A DNA stretch of 64,000 nucleotides from Rubrobacter xylanophilus DSM 9941 (GTDB taxonomy: Bacteria; Actinomycetota; Rubrobacteria; Rubrobacterales; Rubrobacteraceae). Position 1 is the stretch's first letter, and every line of letters begins with the position of its first letter. The stretch covers positions 496,001 to 560,000 of the forward strand of contig NC_008148.1 in NCBI RefSeq assembly GCF_000014185.1, in the 5' to 3' direction. The position numbers were made by a program, and so were the translations under genes. Positions 52,836 through 59,955 of this stretch are shown one piece after another. The notes below the pieces were generated by a model. It was given only the letters and a program-made list of their open reading frames with translations. It was not told where the DNA came from and did not search any database.

Positions 52836-53704
52836 CGGGCTGGCGGGAGGAGCGGGTTCCGGGGGAGGTGGAGCTCGCCGTCTCTCTGTGGGGGGAGGGG
52901 CCGGACCCGGTGCTCTGTCTGCACGGGATCACGGCCCAGCATCGGGCGTTCAACTTCCTGGCCCGATGCCTCGACGGCCGCCGCCCGCTCGCCGGGATGG
53001 ACCTGCGCGGCCGCGGCAACTCGGGGAAGCCCCCCGCGGGTTGTTACGGGCTCGGGGCGCACGCCGGGGACGTCGTCCGGGTGCTCGACCACCTCGGGCT
53101 GCGGGAGGCCACCATCGCCGGGCACTCCATGGGCGCCTTCGTGGGGCTGGAGGTCGCCCGCCGCCACCCGGAGAGGGTGCGCGCCCTGATCCTGCTGGAC
53201 GGCGGCTGGCCCCGCGCCGGTGAGCCCTCCGGGGAGCTGGACGAGGGGCTGGAGCGGGCCTTCTCCCGGCTGGAGATGACCTTCGCCGGCCTCGAGGAGT
53301 ACCTGGACTTCTGGTTCCCCGGCCGGAACCTCTCGCCCGAAGACCTGCCGCCGGAGCTCGAGGACTACTACCGCTACGACCTAGAGGAGGCGGACGGCGG
53401 CCTCCGGCCCAAGGCCTCCCTCGCCGCCGCCCGCGAGGACGCCCGCTACCTGGCCTCCCGCGGACCCACGGTGCGCGAGCTGGCCGGGGTGCGCTGCCCG
53501 GTTGCCCTCGTGCGGGCCGCCGAGGGCTTCTTCCCGGGCAGCGACCCGCTCATCCCGGACCCCGTGCGGGACGCCATGGCCGGGGCGCTGGACGTCCGGC
53601 GCGAGATCCTCGCCGCGGGCGCCAACCACTACACCCTCCTGCTCGACCCCCGGCACGTGCGGCGCTGGGCCGGGCTCGCGGCGGACGAGGGGTGGGCGCG
53701 GTAG
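52832..53704 (+). CDS. alpha/beta hydrolase
   Basis: 290 aa. CLHGITAQHRAFNFLAR (oxyanion), MDLRGRGNSGKP, nucleophile elbow IAGHSMGAFVGLEVARR, acid region ALVRAAEGFFPGSDP and His in AGANHYTLLLDP. Looks like an esterase or C-C hydrolase with an inserted cap (res 145-215). GTG overlaps the DedA stop (GTGA). Confidence 0.87.
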   Translation: MTGWREERVPGEVELAVSLWGEGPDPVLCLHGITAQHRAFNFLARCLDGRRPLAGMDLRGRGNSGKPPAGCYGLGAHAGDVVRVLDHLGLREATIAGHSMGAFVGLEVARRHPERVRALILLDGGWPRAGEPSGELDEGLERAFSRLEMTFAGLEEYLDFWFPGRNLSPEDLPPELEDYYRYDLEEADGGLRPKASLAAAREDARYLASRGPTVRELAGVRCPVALVRAAEGFFPGSDPLIPDPVRDAMAGALDVRREILAAGANHYTLLLDPRHVRRWAGLAADEGWAR

Positions 53705-54480
53705 TGCTCCGCCTGCTGTTCGTCGGGGATGTGGTGGGGGAGGGGGCCGTCGACGCGGTCGTCGGGCTCCTGCCGCGGCTGCGCGAGGAGCTGGGGCTGG
53801 ACGCCGCGGTCGTCAACGGGGAGAACGCCGCCGGCGGGGCCGGGATAACCCCGCAGCTGGCGGAGAGGCTGCTCTCCGCGGCGGACTTCATCACGCTGGG
53901 GGACCACGCCTTCGACCGGGAGGAGGCGGCCGCCTACCTGGACCGGGAGGGGCGCATCATCCGGCCCGCCAACCTGCCCGAGGGGCTGCCGGGGCGCGGG
54001 TGGGGCGCCTTCGAGGCCGGCGGGGCGCGCGTCGGGGTGGCCTGCGTGCAGGGGCGGCTGTTCATGCGGGAGGCGTGCTCCCCCTTCGAGGCGGCCGACC
54101 GGGCGCTCGAGGGGCTGCGGGGAGCGGACCTCGTCCTCTTCGACCTGCACGCCGAGGCGACCAGCGAGAAGCAGGCGCTCGGCTGGCACCTCGACGGGCG
54201 GGCGGCGGCCGCGCTCGGCACCCACACCCACGTCCCCACCGCCGATCTGCGCCTGCTCCCGGGCGGGACGGCCTACGTCTCGGACGTGGGGATGGCGGGC
54301 TCGCCCGACGGGATCATCGGGATGGACCGGGAGGGGTTCATGGAGGTCTTCTTGCGGCGGCGCCGGGCCCCCGTGACCCCGGCGCGCGGGCCGGTGCGGG
54401 TGGACGCGGTGCTGGTGGAGGCCGACCCGAAGAGCGGCCGGGCCGTCGGGGCCAGCCGCGTCTTCCGGGAGGCCGCCTAG
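53704..54480 (+). CDS. YmdB/TIGR00282-like metallophosphoesterase
   Basis: 258 aa. Family members hydrolyse 2',3'-cyclic nucleotides. FVGDVVGEG, VVNGENAAGG, DLHAEATSEKQALGWHLDG and LGTHTHVPTADLR supply metal ligands as in YmdB and D. radiodurans DR1281. The usual GNH ligand motif reads GDHAFD here, an Asn-to-Asp change at a metal-contacting position. GTG at 53704 shares its first base with the hydrolase stop; an in-frame GTG at 53692 would add four residues. Confidence 0.85.
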   Translation: MLRLLFVGDVVGEGAVDAVVGLLPRLREELGLDAAVVNGENAAGGAGITPQLAERLLSAADFITLGDHAFDREEAAAYLDREGRIIRPANLPEGLPGRGWGAFEAGGARVGVACVQGRLFMREACSPFEAADRALEGLRGADLVLFDLHAEATSEKQALGWHLDGRAAAALGTHTHVPTADLRLLPGGTAYVSDVGMAGSPDGIIGMDREGFMEVFLRRRRAPVTPARGPVRVDAVLVEADPKSGRAVGASRVFREAA

Positions 54481-54488
54481 GAGGAGCG

Positions 54489-55664
54489 CTACCGGCGGAC
54501 CTCCCGGAGGAGCAGGGCGAGCGGGAGCACCGAGGCCAGCTCCAGCGCCACCGAGAAGGCCACGGCGTGGTCGGCCGAGACCTCGTAGAGCGCGCCCATC
54601 GCCGCGCTCCCGGCGAACCAGCAGAGCCCGTAGACGGCGTTGAAGAGGCCGTAGGCCGTCCCCCGCACCCCCGCGGGGGCCATCCCGCCCACGGCGGCCC
54701 GCATGATCGTCTCCTGCACCCCCATCACCGCCCCCCACAGCAGCACCCCGGCGAGGGCCGCCACCGCGCTCCCCGAGAAGGCCAGCGGGGCGACGGGGAG
54801 GGTGAGCAGGGGCACCGAGGCCAGCACCGCGAGCCCCAGGCGGTCGAAGAGCCGCCCGGAGGCGAGCGCTACCAGCGCGTCTACCCCCATGGCGGCGGCG
54901 AAGGCGAGGGGGATGCCGGCGCCCGGCAGCAGCCCGGCGGTCTTCAGGTGGTAGGAGACGAGCTGGAAGCTGGCGAAGCCCGCGACCCCGGGGACGACGA
55001 ACGCCATGTACAGCCAGAAGGCGCGCGGGAGCCCCCGCCCCTCCCGCTCCGTCTCCAGCCGCTCCGGCTCGGGGTAGAGGCGGCGGGAGAGGAGGAGCGT
55101 CGCGATGGAGAGGGCGGCGGGGGCCGCCAGGATGGCGAAGCCGGTCCGGTAGCCGCCCGCCAGGTAGAGCGCCGCGGCCACCGCCAGCGGCCCGGCCACC
55201 GCGCCCAGCTGGTCCAGCGCCTCGTGCAGCCCGAAGGCCCACCCGCGCCCCATCCGCGACCCCGCGTGGGAGAGCATCGCGTCGCGGGCCGGGCCCCGGA
55301 TCGCGCGCCCCGAGCGCTCGGCGACCATGAGGGCGAAGGCGGCCTGCCAGCTCCCGGCGAGCGCGAGCAGCGGGACCGCCGCCAGGTTCAGGACGTAGCC
55401 GAAGATGGTGATGGCCCAGAACCGCCCGGTCCGGTCGCCCAGGTAGCCGGAGACGGCCCGGAGGGCGTAGCCCGCGAACTCCCCGAGCCCCGCCACGAAG
55501 CCGGTCGCCGCGGCCCCCGCCCCCAGGTGGGCGAGAAAGGGGCCGGCTATGCTCCTGGCCCCCTCGTAGGTGGCGTCGGCCAGGAGGTCGACCACCCCGA
55601 GCAGCACCACGAAGCGCAGCGCGGCGCGGCCCCGCCTGTCCTCGCCTCCCGGCGTGCCCTTCAC
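54489..55664 (-). CDS. MFS transporter
   Basis: 391 aa, twelve helices. GAGAAATGFVAGLGEFAGYA and SGYLGDRTGRFWAITIFGYV (loop 2-3 motif) and RGTAYGLFNAVYGLCWFAG resemble MFS proteins annotated as permeases of unknown substrate. GTG start 54 bases after the end of the split DUF190 gene; on the same strand, so originally it could have been transcribed from the fluoride operon. Codons and GC are ordinary for the window. Confidence 0.8.
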   Translation of the reverse strand: MKGTPGGEDRRGRAALRFVVLLGVVDLLADATYEGARSIAGPFLAHLGAGAAATGFVAGLGEFAGYALRAVSGYLGDRTGRFWAITIFGYVLNLAAVPLLALAGSWQAAFALMVAERSGRAIRGPARDAMLSHAGSRMGRGWAFGLHEALDQLGAVAGPLAVAAALYLAGGYRTGFAILAAPAALSIATLLLSRRLYPEPERLETEREGRGLPRAFWLYMAFVVPGVAGFASFQLVSYHLKTAGLLPGAGIPLAFAAAMGVDALVALASGRLFDRLGLAVLASVPLLTLPVAPLAFSGSAVAALAGVLLWGAVMGVQETIMRAAVGGMAPAGVRGTAYGLFNAVYGLCWFAGSAAMGALYEVSADHAVAFSVALELASVLPLALLLREVRR

Positions 55665-55969
55665 CCCCTCGCGTCTTGTGGTCTTCCCGGGAGATTCTCC
55701 GCCAGCGGGCCCCCTCCCTCAACCCCCTTCCGGCGGGTGGAGCTCGACCTCCGAGAGGGTGATGAGCCCGCGGGGGAGCGCCGCGCGCACGCGCGGGAGG
55801 GCGGCCTCCACCCGCCAGCGGGTCCCGGCGGCCTCGACGACCACGGGAAGGTCGGGATGGAAGCGCAGGGGGCGGGCGGAGAGGATCTCGGAGGAGCGGT
55901 CGAAGCCGAGGATGCCCCGGTGGACGGAGACGTCCTCTATCCCCTGCTCCCGGAAGGCCTCGTGCACGA

Positions 55970-57087
55970 TCAAGTGACCTCCCGTGGAACGGACAGATGC
56001 TCGTAATGCGGACAGCCGAAGACCCGGCAAACCCTCTCGGCGAGTTCATAGGTTCCCAGCAGATCCTCGGGCTCTACGACCTTGCGCTTGCCGTGTATCC
56101 ATTTGGGTTCTATGGCGTTGAGCCACGGGCTCTGCTTGGGCAAAAGGCAGCTCACGACCCTCACCCCGCGCCCACTCTCCTTGACTTCGCGGTTGTGTTT
56201 CCCGAGCCAGCGCCTCACCTCCCTGGAAACGTGCCAGCTGGCGTTGTCCCAGATGAGGAGCAAGATCTTCTTGCCTACAGCTTCGAGCTTCTCCAAGCAC
56301 CACGAAAGAAACCGTGTCGTTATGGAACTGACCGGCCTGCCGTCCACGAATCTCAACCAAGTGTCGCCGATCTCGGGCAGGTAGAGCCCGTAGCAGGAGA
56401 TGGCTTTCGGCTCGGGGTCGTTTTTGGCGACCGACCGCTGAACGAGACGCAAAGGCTTTCCCTCCTCGCTCCAAGTGTTCAAAGTGGGCAGAGCCAGCCG
56501 ACTCCACCAGCATTCGTCCTCGAAGCCGACAGCCCAGGTTTCGGGGTTGGCCTCGGCCACGGCCATCAGCAGGTCGCGCCTTCTTTTTTTCTTTCGTACA
56601 AGGGGTCGGGAGATGTGATCCAGCGTTTGGCTCGCTGCCATCTCACTCCGAGAAGGCGCGCCAAAGTGGCCCGGATCGTCTCCCCCGAGACCCGCCTTTG
56701 TGTGAGCCCCTCCTCGAAAGCGACCTCCGCGGCCATCTCCAAAGTCCACAGGCTCGACTCGCGACCGAACTCCCTCGGAGAGCGGTGGAGCATCCCCCGA
56801 AGCCGCTCGGCACTCTCCTCGTCGAAGGCGTCGCGGGTTCTCTTGGGGCGCGAGGATCTGGCAACGAGAGCGTCGGGACCCCTCTCGTTGAAGTCGTGGA
56901 TGGCGTCGCGCACCGTCTGCGTCCCGCAGCCGAGATTCTCGGCGATCTTCGGAGCTTTCTCACCCCTGGAGCTGGCAAGAAGTATCTGTGATCGGCGCAT
57001 TACGAAGGCGTCTTTGGAGCGCAGCCCGGCTTCGAGGTCTTCGCGCTCGTTTTCCGACAACGAACGTACAAAGATTGGAGATTTCAT
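55970..57087 (-). CDS. IS630-family transposase, -1 programmed frameshift
   Basis: First frame (57087 to 56566) encodes the HTH part: LGCGTQTVRDAIHDFNERG and TIRATLARLLGVRWQRAKRW, ending in LYERKKEGATC. Second frame (to 55970) carries the DDE catalytic domain: AVGFEDECWW (Asp), LLIWDNASWHVS (Asp) and LNAIEPKWIHGK (Glu). The frames overlap at a run of seven A residues followed by G (56590-56584 on the minus strand), where a -1 slip joins YERKK to RRRDLLMAVAEA. ATG 57087 has AAGG close upstream. All catalytic residues are intact, so the element may still be active. Confidence 0.85.
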
Positions 57088-57130
57088 GGACCTTACTGTA
57101 ACTCGCAACCCGAAACCTATCCTGAAGATG
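55970..57130 (-). mobile_element. IS630-family insertion sequence
   Basis: About 1.15 kb element inserted into a DUF190 gene, with one transposase read on the minus strand in two overlapping frames. GC content is visibly lower than in the flanks. I could not fix the termini: neither a clean terminal inverted repeat nor the TA target duplication typical of IS630 could be aligned by eye, so the end coordinates are estimates from where DUF190 homology stops and resumes. Confidence 0.8.
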
Positions 57131-57224
57131 CACTCGGCGACGGCCTCGTAGGCCGGGCGGTCCCCGGCGCGGGCGGAGTCGCGGAGGTAGACGCGGGCCC
57201 GCAGCGCGGCCCCGGGCCCCCCGC

Positions 57225-57557
57225 TCACCGCACCTCCCCGGGGAGCACCTGCTCGGCGAGCACCTCCGAGCGGATCACCAGCCCCTCCCGCACCGCCCGC
57301 CGCACGAAGGGGAGGAACCCTTCTATCCTTTCGGCCTCGTCCACGATGTCCACGACCACGGGCAGGTTCTCCGCGAGGCGGAGGATGCCCGCGGAGGCGA
57401 TGTCCGCGTGGGGGGCGTAGCCCATGAACCCCTTGAAGACCGTGGCCCCGGCGAGCCCCTGCTCCCTGGCGGCGAGCACGAGGGCCTCGAAGAGGGGGCG
57501 TCCCCGGTAGCGCTCGTCCTCCCCGATGAGGACGCGCAGCCTGATCGCCGGCCTCAT
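57225..57557 (-). CDS. DUF190 (PII-like fold) protein of the fluoride operon
   Basis: 110 aa. GEDERYRGRPLFEALVLAAR, GLAGATVFKGFMGY and LRLAENLPVVVDIVDEAERI are diagnostic for DUF190, a small PII-like family commonly found beside crcB. Likely a cytosolic sensor or regulator of the channel, by analogy with PII; not demonstrated. ATG overlaps the crcB stop (ATGA), and its own stop overlaps the GTG of the split copy (GTGA). Confidence 0.88.
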   Translation of the reverse strand: MRPAIRLRVLIGEDERYRGRPLFEALVLAAREQGLAGATVFKGFMGYAPHADIASAGILRLAENLPVVVDIVDEAERIEGFLPFVRRAVREGLVIRSEVLAEQVLPGEVR

Positions 57558-57928
57558 CCCGCCGCCCACGCGCCGGCCCGCGCGCCCGCGGAGAGGGCGA
57601 AGAGCCCGAGCGCCAGGGTGCCGACGATGTTGGAGAAGGCCCGGTCGCGCTCCCCGGCCGTAGCCAGGTTCGCGGTCTCGAGCATGAGGGTGGAGAAGGT
57701 GGTGAAACCGGCGAGCAGCCCGCTCCCGAGCACCAGGAGGAGCGCCCGGTCGTGCGGCGCGGCCCCCTGCAGCAGGCCGAGCCCGAGGCAGCCCAGCGCG
57801 TTGACCGCCAGCGTGCCCCACGGGAACTCCGGCCCCATCCTGTGCGCCACCCAGCCGCCGAGGAGGTACCGGAGAACCGACCCCGCCCCGGCCGCGGCGA
57901 GGGTGAGGGCGAGCTCCGCGGGGGCCAT
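57554..57928 (-). CDS. crcB: fluoride channel CrcB/Fluc
   Basis: 124 aa, four membrane helices, dual-topology fluoride channel subunit. GSVLRYLLGGWVAHRM, FPWGTLAVNALGCLGLG (Asn of helix 2) and GFTTFSTLMLE, the Phe-box motif, are intact. Exports F- that enters as HF. Directly abuts the fused CrcB gene upstream, which suggests the two subunits may pair. Confidence 0.92.
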   Translation of the reverse strand: MAPAELALTLAAAGAGSVLRYLLGGWVAHRMGPEFPWGTLAVNALGCLGLGLLQGAAPHDRALLLVLGSGLLAGFTTFSTLMLETANLATAGERDRAFSNIVGTLALGLFALSAGARAGAWAAG

Positions 57929-58624
57929 CTAGAGGAGCCTCCGGGTGAGCCGGAGCCCGGCCAGGGCGGCCAGCAGCCCGAGCAGGAGGCTGCCCCCGCC
58001 GTAGAGCCCGCCGAGCAGCGGGGAGGCCTCCCAGCCGCGCAGGGTGTGCAGGGCGTAGGAGCTGAAGGTGGTCAGCGACCCCAGAAAGCCGAGCACCCAG
58101 AACGCCCGGGCCCGCTCCCCGACGAAGCGCTCGAAGATGAGGGTGCCGAAGATCGCTATGAGGAAGGACCCCGCCGCGTTGGCCGCGAGCGTCCCCCAGG
58201 GGAAGGCTTCATAGGCGGCCGGGGCGAGGCGCCGGGCCGCCCCCTCGACGGCGAGGCGGGCCGCCGCCCCGAGCGCCCCCCCGGCGAAGATCCACCCGAG
58301 GTGCCCGAGCCCGGCGCGGAAGGGCCGGGGGCGCAGGGCCTCGCCCTCCAGAAAGCCCCGCGGGGCCTCGTGCACCACCACCTCGCGGGACACCGAGATG
58401 CCCGCGTCCGGGAGGAGCTCCCGCAGCTCCGGGAGCACCCCCTCGATCTTGCCCTCCTCGTCGAGGAGCATCAGGAAGACGTGGCGCGCCGACCCCGTCT
58501 CGGGCCCCCAGTAGGCCGTCGCGGAGGCCACGCCCCGGCGGTGCGCCAGGCGCACCGCCCGCTCGCACTGCAGCTCGGAGCCCAGCCTCACCGTGGCCTG
58601 GGCCACCGTCCGCTCCGTTTCCAA
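57929..58624 (-). CDS. DUF190-CrcB fusion, fluoride channel subunit
   Basis: 231 aa. Residues 1-95 are a divergent DUF190 domain (LMLLDEEGKIEGVLPELREL, then ISVSREVVVHEAP); residues 100-231 are a CrcB channel domain: GALGAAARLAVEGAARRL, FPWGTLAANAAGSFL and GFLGSLTTFSSYALHTL. The motif reads LTTFS where CrcB normally has FTTFS, so one Phe-box residue is changed. TTG at 58624 chosen because AGGAGGTGG lies seven bases upstream. First gene after the fluoride riboswitch and terminator. Confidence 0.87.
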   Translation of the reverse strand: METERTVAQATVRLGSELQCERAVRLAHRRGVASATAYWGPETGSARHVFLMLLDEEGKIEGVLPELRELLPDAGISVSREVVVHEAPRGFLEGEALRPRPFRAGLGHLGWIFAGGALGAAARLAVEGAARRLAPAAYEAFPWGTLAANAAGSFLIAIFGTLIFERFVGERARAFWVLGFLGSLTTFSSYALHTLRGWEASPLLGGLYGGGSLLLGLLAALAGLRLTRRLL

Positions 58625-58660
58625 CCCGTCCCACCTCCTCCGTACCGCCTTTCGCCCAAC

Positions 58661-58700
58661 AAAAAAGCCCCTGCCCGGGCGCACCAAGGGGTGCGGGGCA
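58661..58700 (-). terminator. riboswitch-controlled intrinsic terminator
   Basis: Minus strand: GCCCC-GCACC, loop CCTT, GGTGC, bulge, GGGGC followed by TTTTTT (58666-58661). The 5' GCCCC arm overlaps the 3' end of the fluoride aptamer, so fluoride binding can block terminator folding and turn on the crcB operon. Confidence 0.75.
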
Positions 58701-58768
58701 GAAGCCATCAGCGCCGCCGGCGCGGTTCTCCGGAGGCGGAGCCCCCGGAAGGCGGGCCTCATCGCCCG
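58697..58768 (-). ncRNA. fluoride riboswitch (crcB motif)
   Basis: Minus strand, begins GGGCGATGAGGCCCGCC and ends CTGATGGCTTCTGCC, matching the known crcB RNA. The loop GAGGCC can pair with downstream GGCTTC to form the pseudoknot (one G-U), and GCGCC/GGCGC forms the next stem after AACC. An extra hairpin lies between the two. Located 73-144 bases before the DUF190-CrcB start with a terminator between, the expected arrangement for transcriptional control by fluoride. Confidence 0.9.
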
Positions 58769-58891
58769 TATCGTCTTCTGTGGTGCGGAAATGTACAGCG
58801 GGGAGCGGGGCGCTGCAAGTGCGGGCGTCCGGCGGGCGGTGTATCCTGCCCGTCGGGAGGGAGCTTTGGCGCTGGAGGGAAGGAGGTGGCG

Positions 58892-59290
58892 GTGGTGGAG
58901 CCCTGGGTCGAGCGGCGGCTGAGGGAGGAGAAGATCCTCTGGCTCACCACGGTGCGGGCGGACGGCCAGCCGCAGCCGGTGCCGGTGTGGTTTTTGTGGG
59001 GGACGGAGGGTTTTTTGATCTACTCCAGGCCCAACGCCCAGAAGCTGCGCAACATCCGCTCGAACCCGCGGGTGGGGCTGAACCTGAACTGCGACGAGCG
59101 GGGAGGGAGCGTGGTGCGGGCGGAGGGGACGGCGGAGATCGTGGAGGACGCCGCCCCGGCCTCGGAGATCCCGGAGTACGTGCAGAAGTACCGGGAGGAC
59201 ATGCGCCGGCTGGGCTACGAGCCGGCGGGCTTCGCGCTGGACTACGCGGTCGCCGTCCGGGTGACCCCGCGCCGCTGGCAGAGCTGGTAG
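58892..59290 (+). CDS. pyridoxamine-phosphate-oxidase-fold / F420-dependent oxidoreductase-like protein
   Basis: 132 aa split-barrel flavin protein. VERRLREEKILWLTTVRADG, QPVPVWFLWGTEGFLIYSRP and LRNIRSNPRVGLNLNCD match the TIGR03667 (Rv3369-like) group of actinobacterial F420/FMN oxidoreductases. AAGGAGG at 58880-58886 supports GTG 58892 (or 58895). Divergent from the fluoride operon. Substrate unknown. Confidence 0.85.
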   Translation: MVEPWVERRLREEKILWLTTVRADGQPQPVPVWFLWGTEGFLIYSRPNAQKLRNIRSNPRVGLNLNCDERGGSVVRAEGTAEIVEDAAPASEIPEYVQKYREDMRRLGYEPAGFALDYAVAVRVTPRRWQSW

Positions 59291-59297
59291 GCCGCCC

Positions 59298-59825
59298 TCA
59301 GGCGCGGGCGTCCCTGTCCTCGAGGATGTCCTCTATCCGCCGGGCGGCCTCGACTACCACCCCGCGGACGCGGCGCAGCTTTTCCTGATCCACCCTCCCC
59401 GCGCGCGCCTTCCGCCCGAAGAGCCTCCAGAGGTGGGCGAGCTCGTGCCGGATCTCGTGCAGCTCGCCCTCGAGCCCGGGGTCCCAGCCCCGCCCGAAGC
59501 GCCGCCAGACCTCCTCGAGCGACCGCCGGCGCTCCCGCAGAAAGCCCCTCCCCTCCTCCGTGATCTGGTAGACCTTCTTGCCGTCCTCCCGGGACGACCC
59601 GACGTACCCCATGTCCTCGAGCATCTGCAGCGTGGGGTAGACGGAGCCCGGGCTCGGGGCGTAGAGCCCGCGAGAGCGCTCCTCGAGCGCCTTTATCAGC
59701 TGGTAGCCGTGGGCCGGCCCCCGCTCGAGGAGGTCCAGGATCACGTACTTCAGATCCCCCTTCCCAAACCTCCGCCGCGGCCCAAAACCAGACCCCCGCC
59801 AGAAAAACCCTCCCGGCGCCCTCAC
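59298..59825 (-). CDS. PadR family transcriptional regulator
   Basis: 175 aa. Winged HTH of PadR: LKYVILDLLERGPAHGYQLI, YAPSPGSVYPTLQMLEDMGY and KVYQITEEGRGFL, then an Arg-rich helical dimerisation region. I place the start at GTG 59825, six bases after AGGAGG, because the upstream in-frame ATG at 59864 overlaps the TATAAT promoter. The 18-bp palindrome at that promoter suggests self-repression. Convergent with the flavin protein. Confidence 0.88.
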   Translation of the reverse strand: MRAPGGFFWRGSGFGPRRRFGKGDLKYVILDLLERGPAHGYQLIKALEERSRGLYAPSPGSVYPTLQMLEDMGYVGSSREDGKKVYQITEEGRGFLRERRRSLEEVWRRFGRGWDPGLEGELHEIRHELAHLWRLFGRKARAGRVDQEKLRRVRGVVVEAARRIEDILEDRDARA

Positions 59826-59862
59826 CACACACCTCCTCTTCTCGTGCGGAACGACCAGCGGC

Positions 59863-59885
59863 ATTATATCACGATATATCGTGAT
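59863..59885 (-). promoter_or_regulatory. PadR gene promoter with perfect 18-bp palindrome
   Basis: ATCACGATATATCGTGAT (59868-59885) is a perfect inverted repeat; its left edge touches a consensus TATAAT on the minus strand (59868-59863). A dimeric PadR protein bound here would cover the -10 to -35 spacer and shut off its own gene. Confidence 0.7.
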
Positions 59886-59955
59886 GCAACGAAAAGGGGG
59901 GGATCCTCTCTCCGGCTGGAGCGGGGGCGCCGGGCGGGGTAGAGTGTTGTGCGGG

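Larger units (their letters stand above)
55719..57228 (-). pseudogene. second DUF190 gene, split by the IS630-family element
   Basis: The 5' part starts at GTG 57228, overlapping the previous DUF190 stop, and reads LRARVYLRDSARAGDRPAYE before homology ends near 57135. The 3' part resumes near 55968 with HEAFREQGIEDVSVHRGILG and runs through LPVVVEAAGTRW to ITLSEVELHP, stop at 55719. Together they make one ordinary DUF190 (PII-like) protein of about 105 residues. The transposase gene occupies the gap. Loss of this copy leaves the intact DUF190 upstream. Confidence 0.82.

Noticed and set aside
53629-56049. 800-codon frames on both strands across 53.5-56.0 kb
   Set aside because: Repetitive Gly/Arg/Ala/Pro translations overlapping the well-supported hydrolase, phosphodiesterase and MFS genes in other frames.
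55960-57140. Exact terminal inverted repeats and TA duplication of the IS630 element
   Set aside because: Several alignments of the two ends were tried by eye; none gave a convincing repeat, so no coordinates are claimed.
58640-58780. Reading the start of the CrcB fusion as the upstream ATG at 58762
   Set aside because: That stretch is the fluoride riboswitch and terminator; TTG 58624 with AGGAGGTGG is the proper start.
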